A stretch of 64,000 nucleotides of DNA from UBA4408 sp002389785 (GCA_035438985.1 DAORJK010000002.1:62001-126000), one strand, 5' to 3'; positions 16,983 to 26,914 are shown, counted from the stretch's first letter. The notes: generated from the sequence alone by a model not told the origin. Program-made: numbers and translations.

Positions 16983-19436
16983 CTAATCGTTGGCATGCTC
17001 TTGATGATTGATAATAATTTTTTGCATGATTGTTTGCTGGGTAACATGATGGGTAATAATGACAAAATAAATCCCATCCGGCCATCCTTCACTACTTACA
17101 GTTAAATTGTTTTGCTCACCCTGCACACGGTAATTTTCATACAATTTTAGGTTACTATCGTAAATATCGATGTCGGAGTTATTGTTTGCATTTTTTAAGA
17201 GCTCGATGGTTAACTTGTTACCAGCCGGGTTTGGATAAATCTTATATTCTTTGTTTTCATTCTTTAATGCAGGTGCAGTTGCCAGCGGCGAATTTTTCAT
17301 TGCCAATACATATTCTCCAGCTTTCATTGAATCAATGGTGATGGTGCCGGTTTTATCGTTTACATTTCCCATTGTTTTTGTATACGAAGTATATAAATCC
17401 CAATCAGCTCCTGCATTTACTCGGTATAAAAGCACTAAACTATCTTCTTTACCAACAATTAAATCGTGGTCGAGATAGGAATTACCCGCGAATGAAATTT
17501 TGCGACCATCGTAGGTAATTTTGCCTGATGCTACCAAACCGCTTGGAATAATTCCATCTACTTTCCAATAGCGATTAGTTGAAAGTTGGTAATGCTTACT
17601 AGCATCTTTTAAAGAATCCGGTTTGGTCCAGTTATGTTCAATGCGTATCAATGCTGAATCGCTGATGGAATTTACCGTTATCGTCATAAATGCATTTGAA
17701 AAGTTGGTAATTCCTGTGCTTTTAAGTACGTGTGCTTCACTGCTGATGGCATCGATTATTTTTTGTTTGTAATTTAGTGCAGTATAGCGCGGAAGATAGC
17801 CGGTTGGGATGAAGAATGTAGAATCCTTTCCACTCAACATAACACTAACGGTTTCACTTTGCCAGCTCGAATCAACCAGGGTAATATCAATTGGAACATC
17901 CGAAAAGTAGGTGGTAGCTCCTGTAAGCTTTTGTTTAATTGATATGGCGTTGTTATAGCCACTACCTGTAGTTGAGCTTTTTACCGAATCAATTGAAAAA
18001 TGAGGGAATCCGGGTGAAAATACCCAATTGTCGAAAAATGCATGTAAATTAAGACCGGATGAAGTTTCAAGAGCATCGCGAAAATCATAACTGCTTACAT
18101 CTGAAAATTTTTTAGCGGTTAAAAAATAATGTAAGCCCGCAAAAAATAAGGTATCTCCCATGTATCCTCTTAAACAATGAGCCACAGCTTTCCCTTTTAA
18201 ATAAACATGATCGCTGTAAGTTAGCGAGTGTGGAATACCTGATATAGGCTGATAACCTCCTTCTTTGTGATGTGTAAAGTGCAATATTTCAGTCAAATTA
18301 CTTTTTACATCCCTTGTGTACTGGTCACTTCCATAAACATTTTCTGTAAATAAATTTTCACTATAAGAAGCCATTCCTTCATTGAGCCACATGTCTTCCT
18401 GAGTTCTACAAGTTATCAAATCGCCCCACCAATGGTGTGATAATTCATGAGCCATGATACTCTCAAAACTAAGTGAACCAGTAGCAAAAGAACGCGGATA
18501 AGTTATGTTAGTTGCATGTTCCATCGCTCCTCCGTTAAAAGGAACAAAACTATAACCGATTTTATCCCATTGATAAGCCCCATACCTCTGCTCAAAAGTG
18601 TTAAATGCAGCTTGTAAGTTAACGAACGAATTTTTTATTCCGGTTGTATCGAGTGCTACACCTTGCAATTCAACAGGGACATTGCCATTGATTCCTGTAA
18701 AATTTTGATGCACTGTTTTATAGGCAGCAATAGCTACACAAGCCAAGTAAGTTGGAATTGTTTGATCCAATTTCCAGGTCCAATTTTCGGTTAAATTGGC
18801 ATTGATGGTGTGTGCAGTTAACACTCCATTACATGCAGCCTTTTTACCGGAAGCTGTAGTAATGGTAAAATCATAGGTACTTCTTTCAATAAAATTATCA
18901 AAGCAAGGAAACCAAACTCTTCCGTACACATGAGGATCGGCTCCAAACCCAACACCCAGGTTATACGCATAAGTTGGTGTAAAATAAAATCCTCCCCAAC
19001 CTGTAGCATCTGTTTGAGGTACTCCATGGTAATACACACTTACCGAATCGGTATCTGCTAGAGCTAAGCTTCCTGTCAAAAATAGTCGAAGCAACGTGTC
19101 GTTATAGGTTGAAGTTAACAAGGTGTCGTGTTGCTTAACAGAATCCACAGTGAGTTTTAATAAATCTAAGTCGAGGTACTGAAGTCCATTTATTTTTGAA
19201 ATGAATTTTATCGTGCAAAACCCACTAATTACCTTGGATGTAAAATTTGTGATGGATAAATTTATGCTGTAATTTAAAATATCAACGGTATCGCTGCGAC
19301 TATTGTTTGCTAATACATTAGCTTCGCTAGTTAGGTTGCCGGATTTAGTTGATTTACAATTCGCAACTTGAGTTCCTGTAACAGAAAAGAATACACTTTT
19401 TAAAAGTAGTATCAACAAGAAAATCTTTTTGTACAT
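16983..19436 (-). CDS. M1 family zinc aminopeptidase with T9SS sorting domain
   Basis: This 817-aa exported metallopeptidase has a signal peptide at about 1-21 and an M1 N-terminal beta domain. The substrate-binding GAMEH motif precedes HELSHHWWGD. Zinc ligands are His330 and His334 of HExxH plus Glu353 in WLNEGMASY, with the standard 18-residue spacing. A C-terminal T9SS sorting domain follows (YKIYPNPAGNKLTIELL, ending in QTIMQKIIIN and a short tail). It should trim N-terminal residues from peptides at the cell surface. Its sorting domain closely resembles those of the two small proteins just upstream, suggesting local duplication. Confidence 0.9.
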   Translation of the reverse strand: MYKKIFLLILLLKSVFFSVTGTQVANCKSTKSGNLTSEANVLANNSRSDTVDILNYSINLSITNFTSKVISGFCTIKFISKINGLQYLDLDLLKLTVDSVKQHDTLLTSTYNDTLLRLFLTGSLALADTDSVSVYYHGVPQTDATGWGGFYFTPTYAYNLGVGFGADPHVYGRVWFPCFDNFIERSTYDFTITTASGKKAACNGVLTAHTINANLTENWTWKLDQTIPTYLACVAIAAYKTVHQNFTGINGNVPVELQGVALDTTGIKNSFVNLQAAFNTFEQRYGAYQWDKIGYSFVPFNGGAMEHATNITYPRSFATGSLSFESIMAHELSHHWWGDLITCRTQEDMWLNEGMASYSENLFTENVYGSDQYTRDVKSNLTEILHFTHHKEGGYQPISGIPHSLTYSDHVYLKGKAVAHCLRGYMGDTLFFAGLHYFLTAKKFSDVSSYDFRDALETSSGLNLHAFFDNWVFSPGFPHFSIDSVKSSTTGSGYNNAISIKQKLTGATTYFSDVPIDITLVDSSWQSETVSVMLSGKDSTFFIPTGYLPRYTALNYKQKIIDAISSEAHVLKSTGITNFSNAFMTITVNSISDSALIRIEHNWTKPDSLKDASKHYQLSTNRYWKVDGIIPSGLVASGKITYDGRKISFAGNSYLDHDLIVGKEDSLVLLYRVNAGADWDLYTSYTKTMGNVNDKTGTITIDSMKAGEYVLAMKNSPLATAPALKNENKEYKIYPNPAGNKLTIELLKNANNNSDIDIYDSNLKLYENYRVQGEQNNLTVSSEGWPDGIYFVIITHHVTQQTIMQKIIINHQEHAND

Positions 19437-19520
19437 GCAGCTACGTTTTTTTGCGAAACTAAGTTTTCTTTTGAGGTTAATCTAAAAAAAGATTCACTTT
19501 CTAATTTGATTGGATATCTA

Positions 19521-19967
19521 TCAGCGACTTAAATAAATTGTTTGCATCACTGTTTGATGGGTGCTGTATTGACTTAAGACTATTGTATAAGCTCCATTTT
19601 TCCAACTGGCTGTATTCAAATTGAGCTTGGTTACATTACCTTCCAAATTAACCTGTTTTATGAGTTTACCTTTTATGTCGCTCACTTTAATATCTCCATC
19701 TTTAAAATCAGGGCTGGCATATTCAACAATGAGTAATTCTTGAGCCGGATTGGTATATATTTTAAATGGTTGTTTCGGTATGGAGCTGCCTCTTACCATT
19801 GTTCCGGCAGCATTTCTTACCACCGCATCACCCACAGTTGTAATAGTTGATCCTCCAATTTTTTTGGTTCCGGATGAAGATGCAGCAACGCTCACTTCTT
19901 TTTTTTGAGCAAGAAGAAACTGAGGAAGGCTCAATATTATAACGAAAATTAGATGTAATGTTCTCAT
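19521..19967 (-). CDS. Small T9SS sorting-domain protein
   Basis: This 148-aa protein consists of a signal peptide (about 1-20), a short Ser/Gly/Thr-rich segment of about 45 residues, and a T9SS sorting domain filling the C-terminal 83 residues (KPFKIYTNPAQELLIVEY to QTVMQTIYLSR). The passenger is too short to be an enzyme. It is a paralogue of the next gene upstream (20044-20493). A TATATTTG -7 element lies 16 bp before its ATG. What these near cargo-less proteins do is not known; a structural role on the surface or a decoy for the sortase are guesses. Confidence 0.75.
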   Translation of the reverse strand: MRTLHLIFVIILSLPQFLLAQKKEVSVAASSSGTKKIGGSTITTVGDAVVRNAAGTMVRGSSIPKQPFKIYTNPAQELLIVEYASPDFKDGDIKVSDIKGKLIKQVNLEGNVTKLNLNTASWKNGAYTIVLSQYSTHQTVMQTIYLSR

Positions 19968-19983
19968 TTGGTTGTGATTAACA

Positions 19984-19991
19984 CAAATATA
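19984..19991 (-). promoter_or_regulatory. -7 element of the small T9SS gene
   Basis: On the minus strand this is TATATTTG, matching TAnnTTTG, 16 bp upstream of the ATG at 19967. No -33 TTG is at the expected spacing. Confidence 0.5.
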
Positions 19992-20043
19992 AATGAAAAC
20001 ACATCAGGATTTTCGGCTTGTTTATAGAGTTATTAAAAAATTA

Positions 20044-20493
20044 TTAACGATTTAATACTATTTTTTGCATGATGGTTTGTTGGGTAGTATGCTGGGTTAA
20101 AACGATTACATAAATTCCATTCTCCCAACGTTGGGTATTCACATTTATTTTGGTTTGATTGCCTTCTAATTGTACTTGTTTTACAGACTTTCCATTATTG
20201 TCGCTAATAACAATTTCCGAATTTTTAAAAGCCGGATTGCTAAATTCAATGGTAAGTAATTCCTTATCGGGATTGGTATAAAATTTAAAAGGTTCTTTAT
20301 CAGCTAGAGGCATAACAGCACCACGTGCATCTTTACTAACCGCTGCACCAACAATATCAACCTTCGGGCTGCTTTTAGGCTTTGCGGCAACATTCGTTTG
20401 AGATTTCGTAGAAGGTGTTGCGGCTTTTTGTTGTGCAAAACTAGGAGAATGCGCAAGAGCAATCAAAGAGAGTGAACTTATAATTCGTTTCAT
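20044..20493 (-). CDS. Small T9SS sorting-domain protein (paralogue)
   Basis: This 149-aa protein has the same layout as its neighbour: a signal peptide (cleavage near SFAQ), a Lys/Ser/Ala/Pro-rich low-complexity passenger of about 45 residues, and a T9SS sorting domain (EPFKFYTNPDKELLTIEF to QTIMQKIVLNR). Identity to the neighbour is concentrated in the sorting domain and in the VGDAV/VGAAV region, while the low-complexity part differs. It lies 76 bp upstream of the paralogue and in the same orientation. Confidence 0.75.
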   Translation of the reverse strand: MKRIISSLSLIALAHSPSFAQQKAATPSTKSQTNVAAKPKSSPKVDIVGAAVSKDARGAVMPLADKEPFKFYTNPDKELLTIEFSNPAFKNSEIVISDNNGKSVKQVQLEGNQTKINVNTQRWENGIYVIVLTQHTTQQTIMQKIVLNR

Positions 20494-20555
20494 GTGCTGG
20501 TTTAAAATGTAAAAGTCAATACTGGTTTAAGTTAGATACCACTATCAACGTAGTA

Positions 20556-21446
20556 TCAATGATATTCATATTCAAAAATTATTCGGCTTTCTAAATTTTC
20601 TTCGCCGCTTCCTGTTATTTCAAAATGTTGTTCCTCGCTCGGCAAATAAAATTCGTTGTACTTGTACCTGATTTTTGAAATAAGGTTATCATTTTTATCA
20701 ACAATTTTTGATTCTTCCAGCAAGTCGTTTTCAGTATATTGAAATTCACTAATAAATTTTTGTAAGCCATTAACAACCGATTCGGTAATTTCTTTTACTA
20801 ACAGCTGTTTCTCATTATAAGTGTGGCGGGTGCGTTGAATAATATTTCCTGCCTTATTATACATTGTTGTATCTGGGGTTTTCCCCGGCAATACTATATC
20901 GTACAAAATTTTTATTTCTTGTTCTGTTTCTGAGTTAAACTTCAACTCTTCACATAAAATTCCCTCTTTTGTATAGCTAAATTTCGAATATTCTAAAATT
21001 TTTCCGTCTCCATCTTTTACATTAGTTTCCATTAACAAATCATCGGAATACTTCCACAGTTCGCTATGTTCAATTTCTCCATCGTTGTTTTCACTGCGTT
21101 TTTCAACTAATTTACCTGATTCATTATAACTAAAATGGGTAGTATCGGCATCACCTTGTTCGCCATAGCACTTATGTGTTTTAGAAATCTTTCCGTCAGG
21201 GTTGTATTCGTAGCGAATAATTTCTATAACCTCATCCGCGACAAAATGACTCTTCACTTCGATCAAATTTCCTTTTTCATTATAACGATAGTCTTTTTCT
21301 TCAATTAGCTCGCCATCGGGCGCGAAAGTTTGTTCTTTCAGCTTATTGCCTTTCGCATCAAGCAAATGATAAAACAACAAAACATTTTCTTCGTCTGGAG
21401 CATATTGTTTGTAGTGTTTTAGCGATTTAACAGTTGCCATTACCAT
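20556..21446 (-). CDS. YD-repeat-like protein of unknown function
   Basis: This 296-aa protein has no signal peptide. It is built of short beta-hairpin-like repeats of the type YNExGNLIE, YNESGKLVEKR and YTENDLLEESKI, about 20-25 residues each. Such repeats resemble the YD/RHS-like or MORN-like strand repeats common in Bacteroidota, but there is no toxin domain or DPxG core. The C-terminus is IFEYEYH. It starts at ATG 21446 (or 21440) and lies 35 bp after the DUF885 gene. The gene at 37734 encodes a similar repeat type with a signal sequence. Confidence 0.55.
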   Translation of the reverse strand: MVMATVKSLKHYKQYAPDEENVLLFYHLLDAKGNKLKEQTFAPDGELIEEKDYRYNEKGNLIEVKSHFVADEVIEIIRYEYNPDGKISKTHKCYGEQGDADTTHFSYNESGKLVEKRSENNDGEIEHSELWKYSDDLLMETNVKDGDGKILEYSKFSYTKEGILCEELKFNSETEQEIKILYDIVLPGKTPDTTMYNKAGNIIQRTRHTYNEKQLLVKEITESVVNGLQKFISEFQYTENDLLEESKIVDKNDNLISKIRYKYNEFYLPSEEQHFEITGSGEENLESRIIFEYEYH

Positions 21447-21481
21447 AAATGTTTGCTTCAGTATTTATGCGTTATCTGTTT

Positions 21482-23233
21482 TTAATTTAACTGCATTTCA
21501 GCTAACATTAAACTACGTATATTTTTCACAGGAGCACTTCCATAACTTAAAAATTTTTCGTGAAACTCTTTTAGTTTAAATGCTTCCTTTTGTTTCGATT
21601 TTAGTTCTTCTCTAAAATCATATATTTCAGAATATCCTGTAAAGTAGCAACAAAGTTGTACTTGAGTTACCGAAACTCTTCTCCATTTATTTTCAGCTTC
21701 TGCCTGTTGCTGGAAAGCTTCATTTACTAGAAAGTTTAGGGCATCTTCTTTTTTCATTTCTTTCGTATGTACACTTATGTCAAGGATGGTATTGCACACA
21801 CTTCTTAAATGCCATTTGTAATACATCAACCACATTTCGGGCGAATCATCATAGCCATTTTCCATCATCATTCTTTCTGTGTAAACTGCCCACCCTTCAA
21901 TCATTGCATTGTTTCCAAAAAGCGACTTTATTAAACTCGGCGATTGATTGCTGTATATTAATTGAGTGTAATGACCGGGAATAGCTTCGTGTATGTTTAA
22001 GATTTGTAAAATATAACGGTTGTATTCACGCAAATAACTTTCAGCAGCTTCTTTGGTGTAGCTAGCCATGCTTCCAACATTGTAATAGGTATTGCCGTTT
22101 TTATCGTAAGGTCCGGGTGCCGAAATTGAAACTCCTGCAACGCCTTGCATGTAAGCAGGCTCTTTACGCACCACTAATGGCTTAGATGGATCAATGTAAA
22201 TTAATTCTTTTTTCTTAATAAAATCAAGCAATTGAGGAAATTGATTTTCAATGGCAACTTGAAATGAATCAGGGCTGGTATGTTGTTCTGAAAGTTTGGC
22301 TATCACGAGTTTGGTTATCTCTAAATCGTTGTCGGGCATTGGTTGTTTATCCATGTACTTCGACCATAATTTTTTGCTGATGGTAGCCATTTCTTGTTGA
22401 ATCTCGGCCTTACGTTTACTTGCTTTTTCATACATTTGATCAGCGTCGTAACTGGATTGTAAATCGAACACAAATTTCTTTTTATACAAGGCTTCGCCCA
22501 ATCGAAATGATCGTGGAGTGTCATTTTTAAGTGCTTTTAACCAGGCAACATAATCACGCATGGCAACAGCGGCTTCTTTAGATCTAGCAATCATCGCAGT
22601 TTTTTCGCTTTCGCTGAAACCGGATTTTTTGACTGAATCAATGTAGTCGTTTTCAAAGGTAGAAACAGCACCTTCATTTTGTTGAATTGCAAGTAAGGTA
22701 TGTTCAACGGTTGGATTTTTAATATTTGCCTTCGCTGCCTCATAATAAGCACGGGCATTGCGTAACTTCAAATAAATATTTTTAACACGGGTATCCAGTT
22801 TGTCGACATTGCTCGCAAGGATTTCAGCACAGGAACCACTAATATTGTAGATACTTGGATTCCACTGATGAGCATTAAATTCTGTAATGTTAAATATTCC
22901 AGAGTTAAGCTGATTTCGGATTAATTCTAAATCGGTTTTATTATTTGCTGATAGTTTATTTTCATCGTATTTTTTCAACGAATCCAACTGGGAATTCAAA
23001 AACAAAAGTTCTTTCTTTCGGGTAGATTCATCGTTCACAGTAATCACTGAATCGTAGGCATGGTAACCAACTGCGCTGGCCCATTCCGGATATGTTTTCC
23101 AAAGTTCATCTACAAAGTGATTTTTGTACAACTCAAATGCTGCATCTTGTGATTCGCTTTCGTGTTTTTTAGATTCAGTAGAATTACATGACCACAGCAC
23201 TATGCTGCAGAATACCAATACTATTTTTTTCAT
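21482..23233 (-). CDS. DUF885 family lipoprotein (putative zinc metallopeptidase)
   Basis: This 583-aa protein has a lipoprotein signal (MKKIVLVFCSIVLWSC; lipobox Cys at about residue 16). The DUF885 core contains HEAIPGH (415-421) and the downstream EGWAVYTERMMMENG helix, which supply the expected His, Glu and His zinc ligands. DUF885 proteins are distantly related to gluzincin (M3/M32-like) peptidases and are thought to act on peptides outside the cytoplasm. A second DUF885 lipoprotein with the same layout is encoded at 27277-29136. Cleavage specificity cannot be inferred. Confidence 0.85.
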   Translation of the reverse strand: MKKIVLVFCSIVLWSCNSTESKKHESESQDAAFELYKNHFVDELWKTYPEWASAVGYHAYDSVITVNDESTRKKELLFLNSQLDSLKKYDENKLSANNKTDLELIRNQLNSGIFNITEFNAHQWNPSIYNISGSCAEILASNVDKLDTRVKNIYLKLRNARAYYEAAKANIKNPTVEHTLLAIQQNEGAVSTFENDYIDSVKKSGFSESEKTAMIARSKEAAVAMRDYVAWLKALKNDTPRSFRLGEALYKKKFVFDLQSSYDADQMYEKASKRKAEIQQEMATISKKLWSKYMDKQPMPDNDLEITKLVIAKLSEQHTSPDSFQVAIENQFPQLLDFIKKKELIYIDPSKPLVVRKEPAYMQGVAGVSISAPGPYDKNGNTYYNVGSMASYTKEAAESYLREYNRYILQILNIHEAIPGHYTQLIYSNQSPSLIKSLFGNNAMIEGWAVYTERMMMENGYDDSPEMWLMYYKWHLRSVCNTILDISVHTKEMKKEDALNFLVNEAFQQQAEAENKWRRVSVTQVQLCCYFTGYSEIYDFREELKSKQKEAFKLKEFHEKFLSYGSAPVKNIRSLMLAEMQLN

Positions 23234-23300
23234 TGCTCTGAGGTTTTAAAAAAGGAACGCTAATTTACACTTTTGTTTGAGTCGGCAAAAAGTGTGAAAT

Positions 23301-23732
23301 TTGGAAAAATTATGTTTAACTGTGACCTCAGCAACAAAAGACTTTTCAGGCGAATTCATGTTTAAGGCTACGCGCAGCAGTGGCAAAGGGGGACAACATG
23401 TAAACAAGGTTGCTTCCAAAATTGAATTACTGTTTTACCCCAATGAATCAGTGCTTTTAACAACTTCTGAAAAAGCCATAGTACTTGAGAAATGGAAAAA
23501 CAAACTATCAGCAGAAGGCTGTTTGCGCATTGTATGCCAGGAAGACCGATCACAATTAAAAAACAAGGAAATTGCTACACGAAAATTTTACACACTCTTA
23601 AAACGTACGCTGCAAAAACCTAAAAAGCGCATAGCAGTTTCATTAAGTGATTCCGATAAAGAAATAAGGATAAAAGAGAAAAAGATCAAAAGCACTAAAA
23701 AGGTTTTGCGTCAAAAACCATTCATTGAATAA
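23301..23732 (+). CDS. arfB: Alternative ribosome-rescue factor / peptidyl-tRNA hydrolase ArfB
   Basis: ArfB enters the empty mRNA channel of stalled ribosomes with its basic tail and hydrolyses the peptidyl-tRNA with its GGQ loop. The protein shows GKGGQHVNKVASKIEL (GGQ at residues 30-32) and a Lys/Arg-rich C-terminus (KIKSTKKVLRQK), the two hallmarks of ArfB rather than a full release factor. The 143-aa length fits. The start is uncertain: TTG at 23301, or GTG at 23322 giving 136 aa; the conserved body begins near 23358. It converges on rpe with only 1 bp between the stops. Confidence 0.88.
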   Translation: MEKLCLTVTSATKDFSGEFMFKATRSSGKGGQHVNKVASKIELLFYPNESVLLTTSEKAIVLEKWKNKLSAEGCLRIVCQEDRSQLKNKEIATRKFYTLLKRTLQKPKKRIAVSLSDSDKEIRIKEKKIKSTKKVLRQKPFIE

Positions 23733-23733
23733 A

Positions 23734-24384
23734 TTAAACTTGCTTTAACAATGCAATTGTTTCAATGGGCGATGGCGATGTAAACACGGTATTTCCTGCA
23801 ACTAAAATATCCGCACCTTGTTGTATCAATTGTTTGTAATTCAATAAATCCACTCCTCCATCGATTTCAATTTTTGCGTTTGATTCCTTTTGTTGAATCA
23901 GTGTTTTTAATTCACTAATTTTTGTAAAAGTGTTACGAATAAATTTTTGTCCACCAAACCCGGGATTTACACTCATTACACACACAACATCTATTTCACT
24001 TATTATTTCACTTAATCCAGCAACCGGACTATGCGGATTGATGGCTACTCCGGCTTGAATACCAAGCGATTTAATTTCTTGAATTGTACGGTGTAAATGA
24101 GTACAGGCTTCTAAGTGAACTGTAAGTATATCTGCACCGGCCTCTTTAAATAGGGATAAATATTTTTCAGGATGAACGATCATTAAGTGTACATCGAGCG
24201 GTTTTTTAGCGTGTTTTTTTAGTGCTTTTATAACCGGTATCCCTAAAGAAATATTAGGTACAAAAACACCGTCCATCACATCTACATGAAACCAATCGGC
24301 CATGCTGTTGTTTATCATTTCAACATCGCGTTGCAAATTGGCAAAATCAGCAGAAAGTATAGATGGAGCAAGTAAATATGACAT
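23734..24384 (-). CDS. rpe: Ribulose-phosphate 3-epimerase
   Basis: Rpe interconverts ribulose-5-phosphate and xylulose-5-phosphate in the pentose phosphate pathway. The 216-aa TIM-barrel protein has the N-terminal APSILSADF motif, the metal-binding HVDVMDGVFVPN, MSVNPGFGGQKF with the phosphate-gripper Gly residues, and EIDGGV with the catalytic Asp. All conserved blocks are present and the length is standard. It lies back to back with the class I aldolase gene, another enzyme of sugar phosphate metabolism. Confidence 0.95.
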   Translation of the reverse strand: MSYLLAPSILSADFANLQRDVEMINNSMADWFHVDVMDGVFVPNISLGIPVIKALKKHAKKPLDVHLMIVHPEKYLSLFKEAGADILTVHLEACTHLHRTIQEIKSLGIQAGVAINPHSPVAGLSEIISEIDVVCVMSVNPGFGGQKFIRNTFTKISELKTLIQQKESNAKIEIDGGVDLLNYKQLIQQGADILVAGNTVFTSPSPIETIALLKQV

Positions 24385-24503
24385 GTGTTATTTTTTTTGC
24401 AATAGTACGAATCTTTGCTAAAAGCACCAATGTAAACGGATGAGGTTTTAGGTAAGGCATCAAGTTTTTTTATCCTGGAAACGCACAAAAGAGTCAACCT
24501 AAA

Positions 24504-24531
24504 TTGGCTCTACAAAAAATTTTTATCTTTG
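24504..24531 (+). promoter_or_regulatory. Aldolase promoter (TTG-N17-TATCTTTG)
   Basis: TTG at 24504-24506 and TATCTTTG at 24524-24531 are separated by 17 bp, matching the Bacteroidota consensus. The -7 element lies 36 bp before the ATG at 24568. Confidence 0.7.
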
Positions 24532-24567
24532 ACCTTCTAAATAAAATTAACATAATAAAAACTGAGC

Positions 24568-25626
24568 ATGAATTCATCAAAAATAGCTGAATTATTAGGA
24601 AGCAACGCTGATTCATTATTGAATCATACCTGCAAAACCATTTCAAAAGAGCACATTGTTTCGCCGGGTGCCGATTTTCTGAGCAAAACTTTTATTGATA
24701 CTAACCGCAATAATCAAGTGTTGCGCAGTTTGGCTGCCATTTATGGACATGGTCGTTTGGGTGGTAGTGGATATGTTTCAATTTTACCTGTTGATCAAGG
24801 TATTGAGCATTCAGCAGGTGCTTCTTTTGCACCAAATCCTATTTATTTTGATCCCGAAAATATTGTAAAGTTGGCGATTGAAGGAGGCTGTAATGCAGTG
24901 GCTTCAACCTATGGTGTATTAGCAGCTTGCTCACGTAAATATGCCCATAAAATTCCCTTTATTGTAAAAATCAACCACAACGAATTTATTTCTTATCCCA
25001 ATAAATTTGATCAAATTATGTTTGGCTCGGTAGAGGATGCATGGAATTTAGGTGCTGTTGCAGTAGGAGCCACTATCTATTTTGGTTCGGAAGAATCGGG
25101 TCGCCAAATTATTGAGGTAGCACAAGCTTTTGAACGTGCACACGAATTAGGAATGGCAACCATTCTTTGGTGCTATACCCGCAACAATGCTTTTAAAAAG
25201 GATGGAATTGATTATCATACTTCAGCTGATTTAACCGGTCAAGCCAATCATTTAGGAGTAACCATTCAAGCTGATATTATTAAGCAAAAATTGGCAACTA
25301 ATAACGGTGGTTATACGGCTATTAATTTCGGAAAAACACATCCTAAAGTTTACAGCGAATTAACAACGAATCATCCGATTGATTTAAACCGTTACCAAGT
25401 AGCAAATTGTTACATGGGTAAAATTGGGTTAATTAATTCTGGAGGCGAATCAAAAGGAGCGAGTGATTTGTCAGATGCAGTTACAACGGCAGTTATCAAT
25501 AAAAGAGCCGGTGGACAAGGTTTGATTTCTGGCCGCAAAGCTTTTCAGCGACCTGTTAAAGAAGGAGTTGAATTGTTAAATGCGATTCAGGATGTATATT
25601 TAGCGAAGGATATTACCATCGCATAA
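24568..25626 (+). CDS. fbaB: Class I fructose-bisphosphate aldolase (FbaB/DhnA type)
   Basis: This enzyme cleaves fructose-1,6-bisphosphate to dihydroxyacetone phosphate and glyceraldehyde-3-phosphate, or the reverse in gluconeogenesis, through a Schiff base on lysine. The 352-aa protein has the DhnA-family blocks [14 protein letters not shown] and [10 protein letters not shown], and [16 protein letters not shown] near the C-terminus for phosphate binding. It is the archaeal/bacterial type I form, longer than the compact archaeal enzymes but usual in Bacteroidota. It has its own full promoter and is followed after 82 bp by accD. Confidence 0.92.
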   Translation: MNSSKIAELLGSNADSLLNHTCKTISKEHIVSPGADFLSKTFIDTNRNNQVLRSLAAIYGHGRLGGSGYVSILPVDQGIEHSAGASFAPNPIYFDPENIVKLAIEGGCNAVASTYGVLAACSRKYAHKIPFIVKINHNEFISYPNKFDQIMFGSVEDAWNLGAVAVGATIYFGSEESGRQIIEVAQAFERAHELGMATILWCYTRNNAFKKDGIDYHTSADLTGQANHLGVTIQADIIKQKLATNNGGYTAINFGKTHPKVYSELTTNHPIDLNRYQVANCYMGKIGLINSGGESKGASDLSDAVTTAVINKRAGGQGLISGRKAFQRPVKEGVELLNAIQDVYLAKDITIA

Positions 25627-25708
25627 ATTACTTTAGTTGATGCATGTGCTTGAAATAGATTTAAATGAGTTCAAGCAACATTCGAAGTTAACCTTAATAT
25701 TATAAAGT

Positions 25709-26554
25709 ATGAGTTGGTTTAAGAGAATAAAAGAAGGTATTACCACATCCACCCACGAAAAAAAGGAAACCCCTGAAGGCTTGTGGTACAAATGCCCTCA
25801 ATGCAAACACATAGTAACAGCTCAAGACAATGTTGCCAATTTGTATGTGTGCGATAAATGCGAATACCATCAAAAGGTTGGATCAAAAGAATATTTCGAA
25901 ATCATTTTCGACAACAATGAATTTATTGAATTATTTGCCAACCTTACTTCGGGTGATCCCCTTCATTTTGAGGATACAAAAAAATACAAAGACCGCTTAG
26001 TTGATACACAAAAGAAAACAGGGCTAAAAGATGCTTTAACGGCAGCTCATGGTAAAGTTGAAGGGCTGGATTTGGTGATTTGCTGTATGGAATTTAATTT
26101 CATTGGTGGTTCGATGGGTTCGGTTGTGGGCGAAAAAATTTCGCGTGCCATTGATTATTGTATTCAAAAACGAATACCCTTAATGATTATCAGCAAATCG
26201 GGTGGTGCACGCATGATGGAAGCCGCGTTTTCGTTGATGCAAATGGCCAAAACGTCTGTAAAATTGTCCTTACTCGCAAAAGAAAAAATCCCTTACATTT
26301 CGTTTCTAACCGATCCAACCACTGGAGGAGTTACAGCTTCCTATGCGATGTTAGGTGATTTAAATATTTCTGAACCCGGTGCATTAATTGGATTTGCCGG
26401 TCCTCGTGTAGTAAAAGAAACCATTGGTAAAGATTTACCGAAAGGTTTTCAAACTGCCGAATTTGTTCTTGAACACGGCTTTCTGGATTTAATAATCAAA
26501 CGTAAAGAGTTAAAATCAAGATTAGCTCATCTGCTTCGATTATTTGCAAACTAA
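25709..26554 (+). CDS. accD: Acetyl-CoA carboxylase carboxyltransferase subunit beta
   Basis: AccD with AccA transfers the carboxyl group from biotin on AccB to acetyl-CoA, giving malonyl-CoA for fatty-acid synthesis. The 281-aa protein has the N-terminal zinc ribbon with Cys29, Cys32, Cys48 and Cys51 (CPQC and CDKC). The crotonase-like core carries [35 protein letters not shown] and [13 protein letters not shown]. The length is normal. A strong bidirectional terminator follows directly. accA is not in the window. Confidence 0.96.
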   Translation: MSWFKRIKEGITTSTHEKKETPEGLWYKCPQCKHIVTAQDNVANLYVCDKCEYHQKVGSKEYFEIIFDNNEFIELFANLTSGDPLHFEDTKKYKDRLVDTQKKTGLKDALTAAHGKVEGLDLVICCMEFNFIGGSMGSVVGEKISRAIDYCIQKRIPLMIISKSGGARMMEAAFSLMQMAKTSVKLSLLAKEKIPYISFLTDPTTGGVTASYAMLGDLNISEPGALIGFAGPRVVKETIGKDLPKGFQTAEFVLEHGFLDLIIKRKELKSRLAHLLRLFAN

Positions 26555-26586
26555 AAAAAAGCCGGAACTTTCATCCGGCTTTTTTA
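26555..26586. terminator. Bidirectional terminator after accD
   Basis: The stem GCCGGA / TCCGGC with a 7-base loop is extended by an A-tract pairing with a T-tract (AAAAAAGCCGGA to TCCGGCTTTTTT). It lies immediately after the accD stop and before the convergent gene at 26597. Confidence 0.88.
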
Positions 26587-26596
26587 TTGAGTTAAT

Positions 26597-26914
26597 TTAC
26601 CGATGTTGAGGGTCGTGCTTTTCTTTAGCAATATGCTTTCCGGCTCTTTTTTGTTCATGATGTATTTTTGCGCGTTCTTTAGGAGTAACAACACCGTCAG
26701 CTTTTGCCATGCGTTTATCGTGTTGTATTTTGCGTTGTTGCCTTTCCAGTTTTTCAGCTTCAGCCGGAGTTAACTCGCCATTTTTAACACCCTGTGCAAT
26801 TTTTTTTTGCTGTTGTTCCTGTTTGTGCTTCACCTTTGGTGTGGCTGTTTGTGCTTTACTTTGTGAACAATAAAATAGTAGCAGAAAGCCGCTAAGCAAG
26901 AGTTTGATTTTCAT
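26597..26914 (-). CDS. Small basic exported protein, EF-hand-like TPxE repeats
   Basis: This 105-aa protein has a signal peptide (MKIKLLLSGFLLLFYCSQSKAQ; the Cys at 16 could also be a lipobox). Its highly charged helical region contains two related motifs: GVKNGELTPAEAEKLERQQ and the half-turn KADGVVTPKERAKIHHEQ. The x-D/N-G-x-(L/V)-T-P-x-E pattern recalls small exported proteins found in many Gram-negative bacteria, whose role is unknown. It is convergent with accD. The many His, Lys and Gln residues at the C-terminus could bind metal, but this is a guess. Confidence 0.6.
   Translation of the reverse strand: MKIKLLLSGFLLLFYCSQSKAQTATPKVKHKQEQQQKKIAQGVKNGELTPAEAEKLERQQRKIQHDKRMAKADGVVTPKERAKIHHEQKRAGKHIAKEKHDPQHR

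Noticed and set aside
20556..21446. RHS/YD polymorphic toxin
   Set aside because: The repeats look YD-like, but there is no signal peptide, RHS core or toxin C-terminus, and no immunity gene follows.
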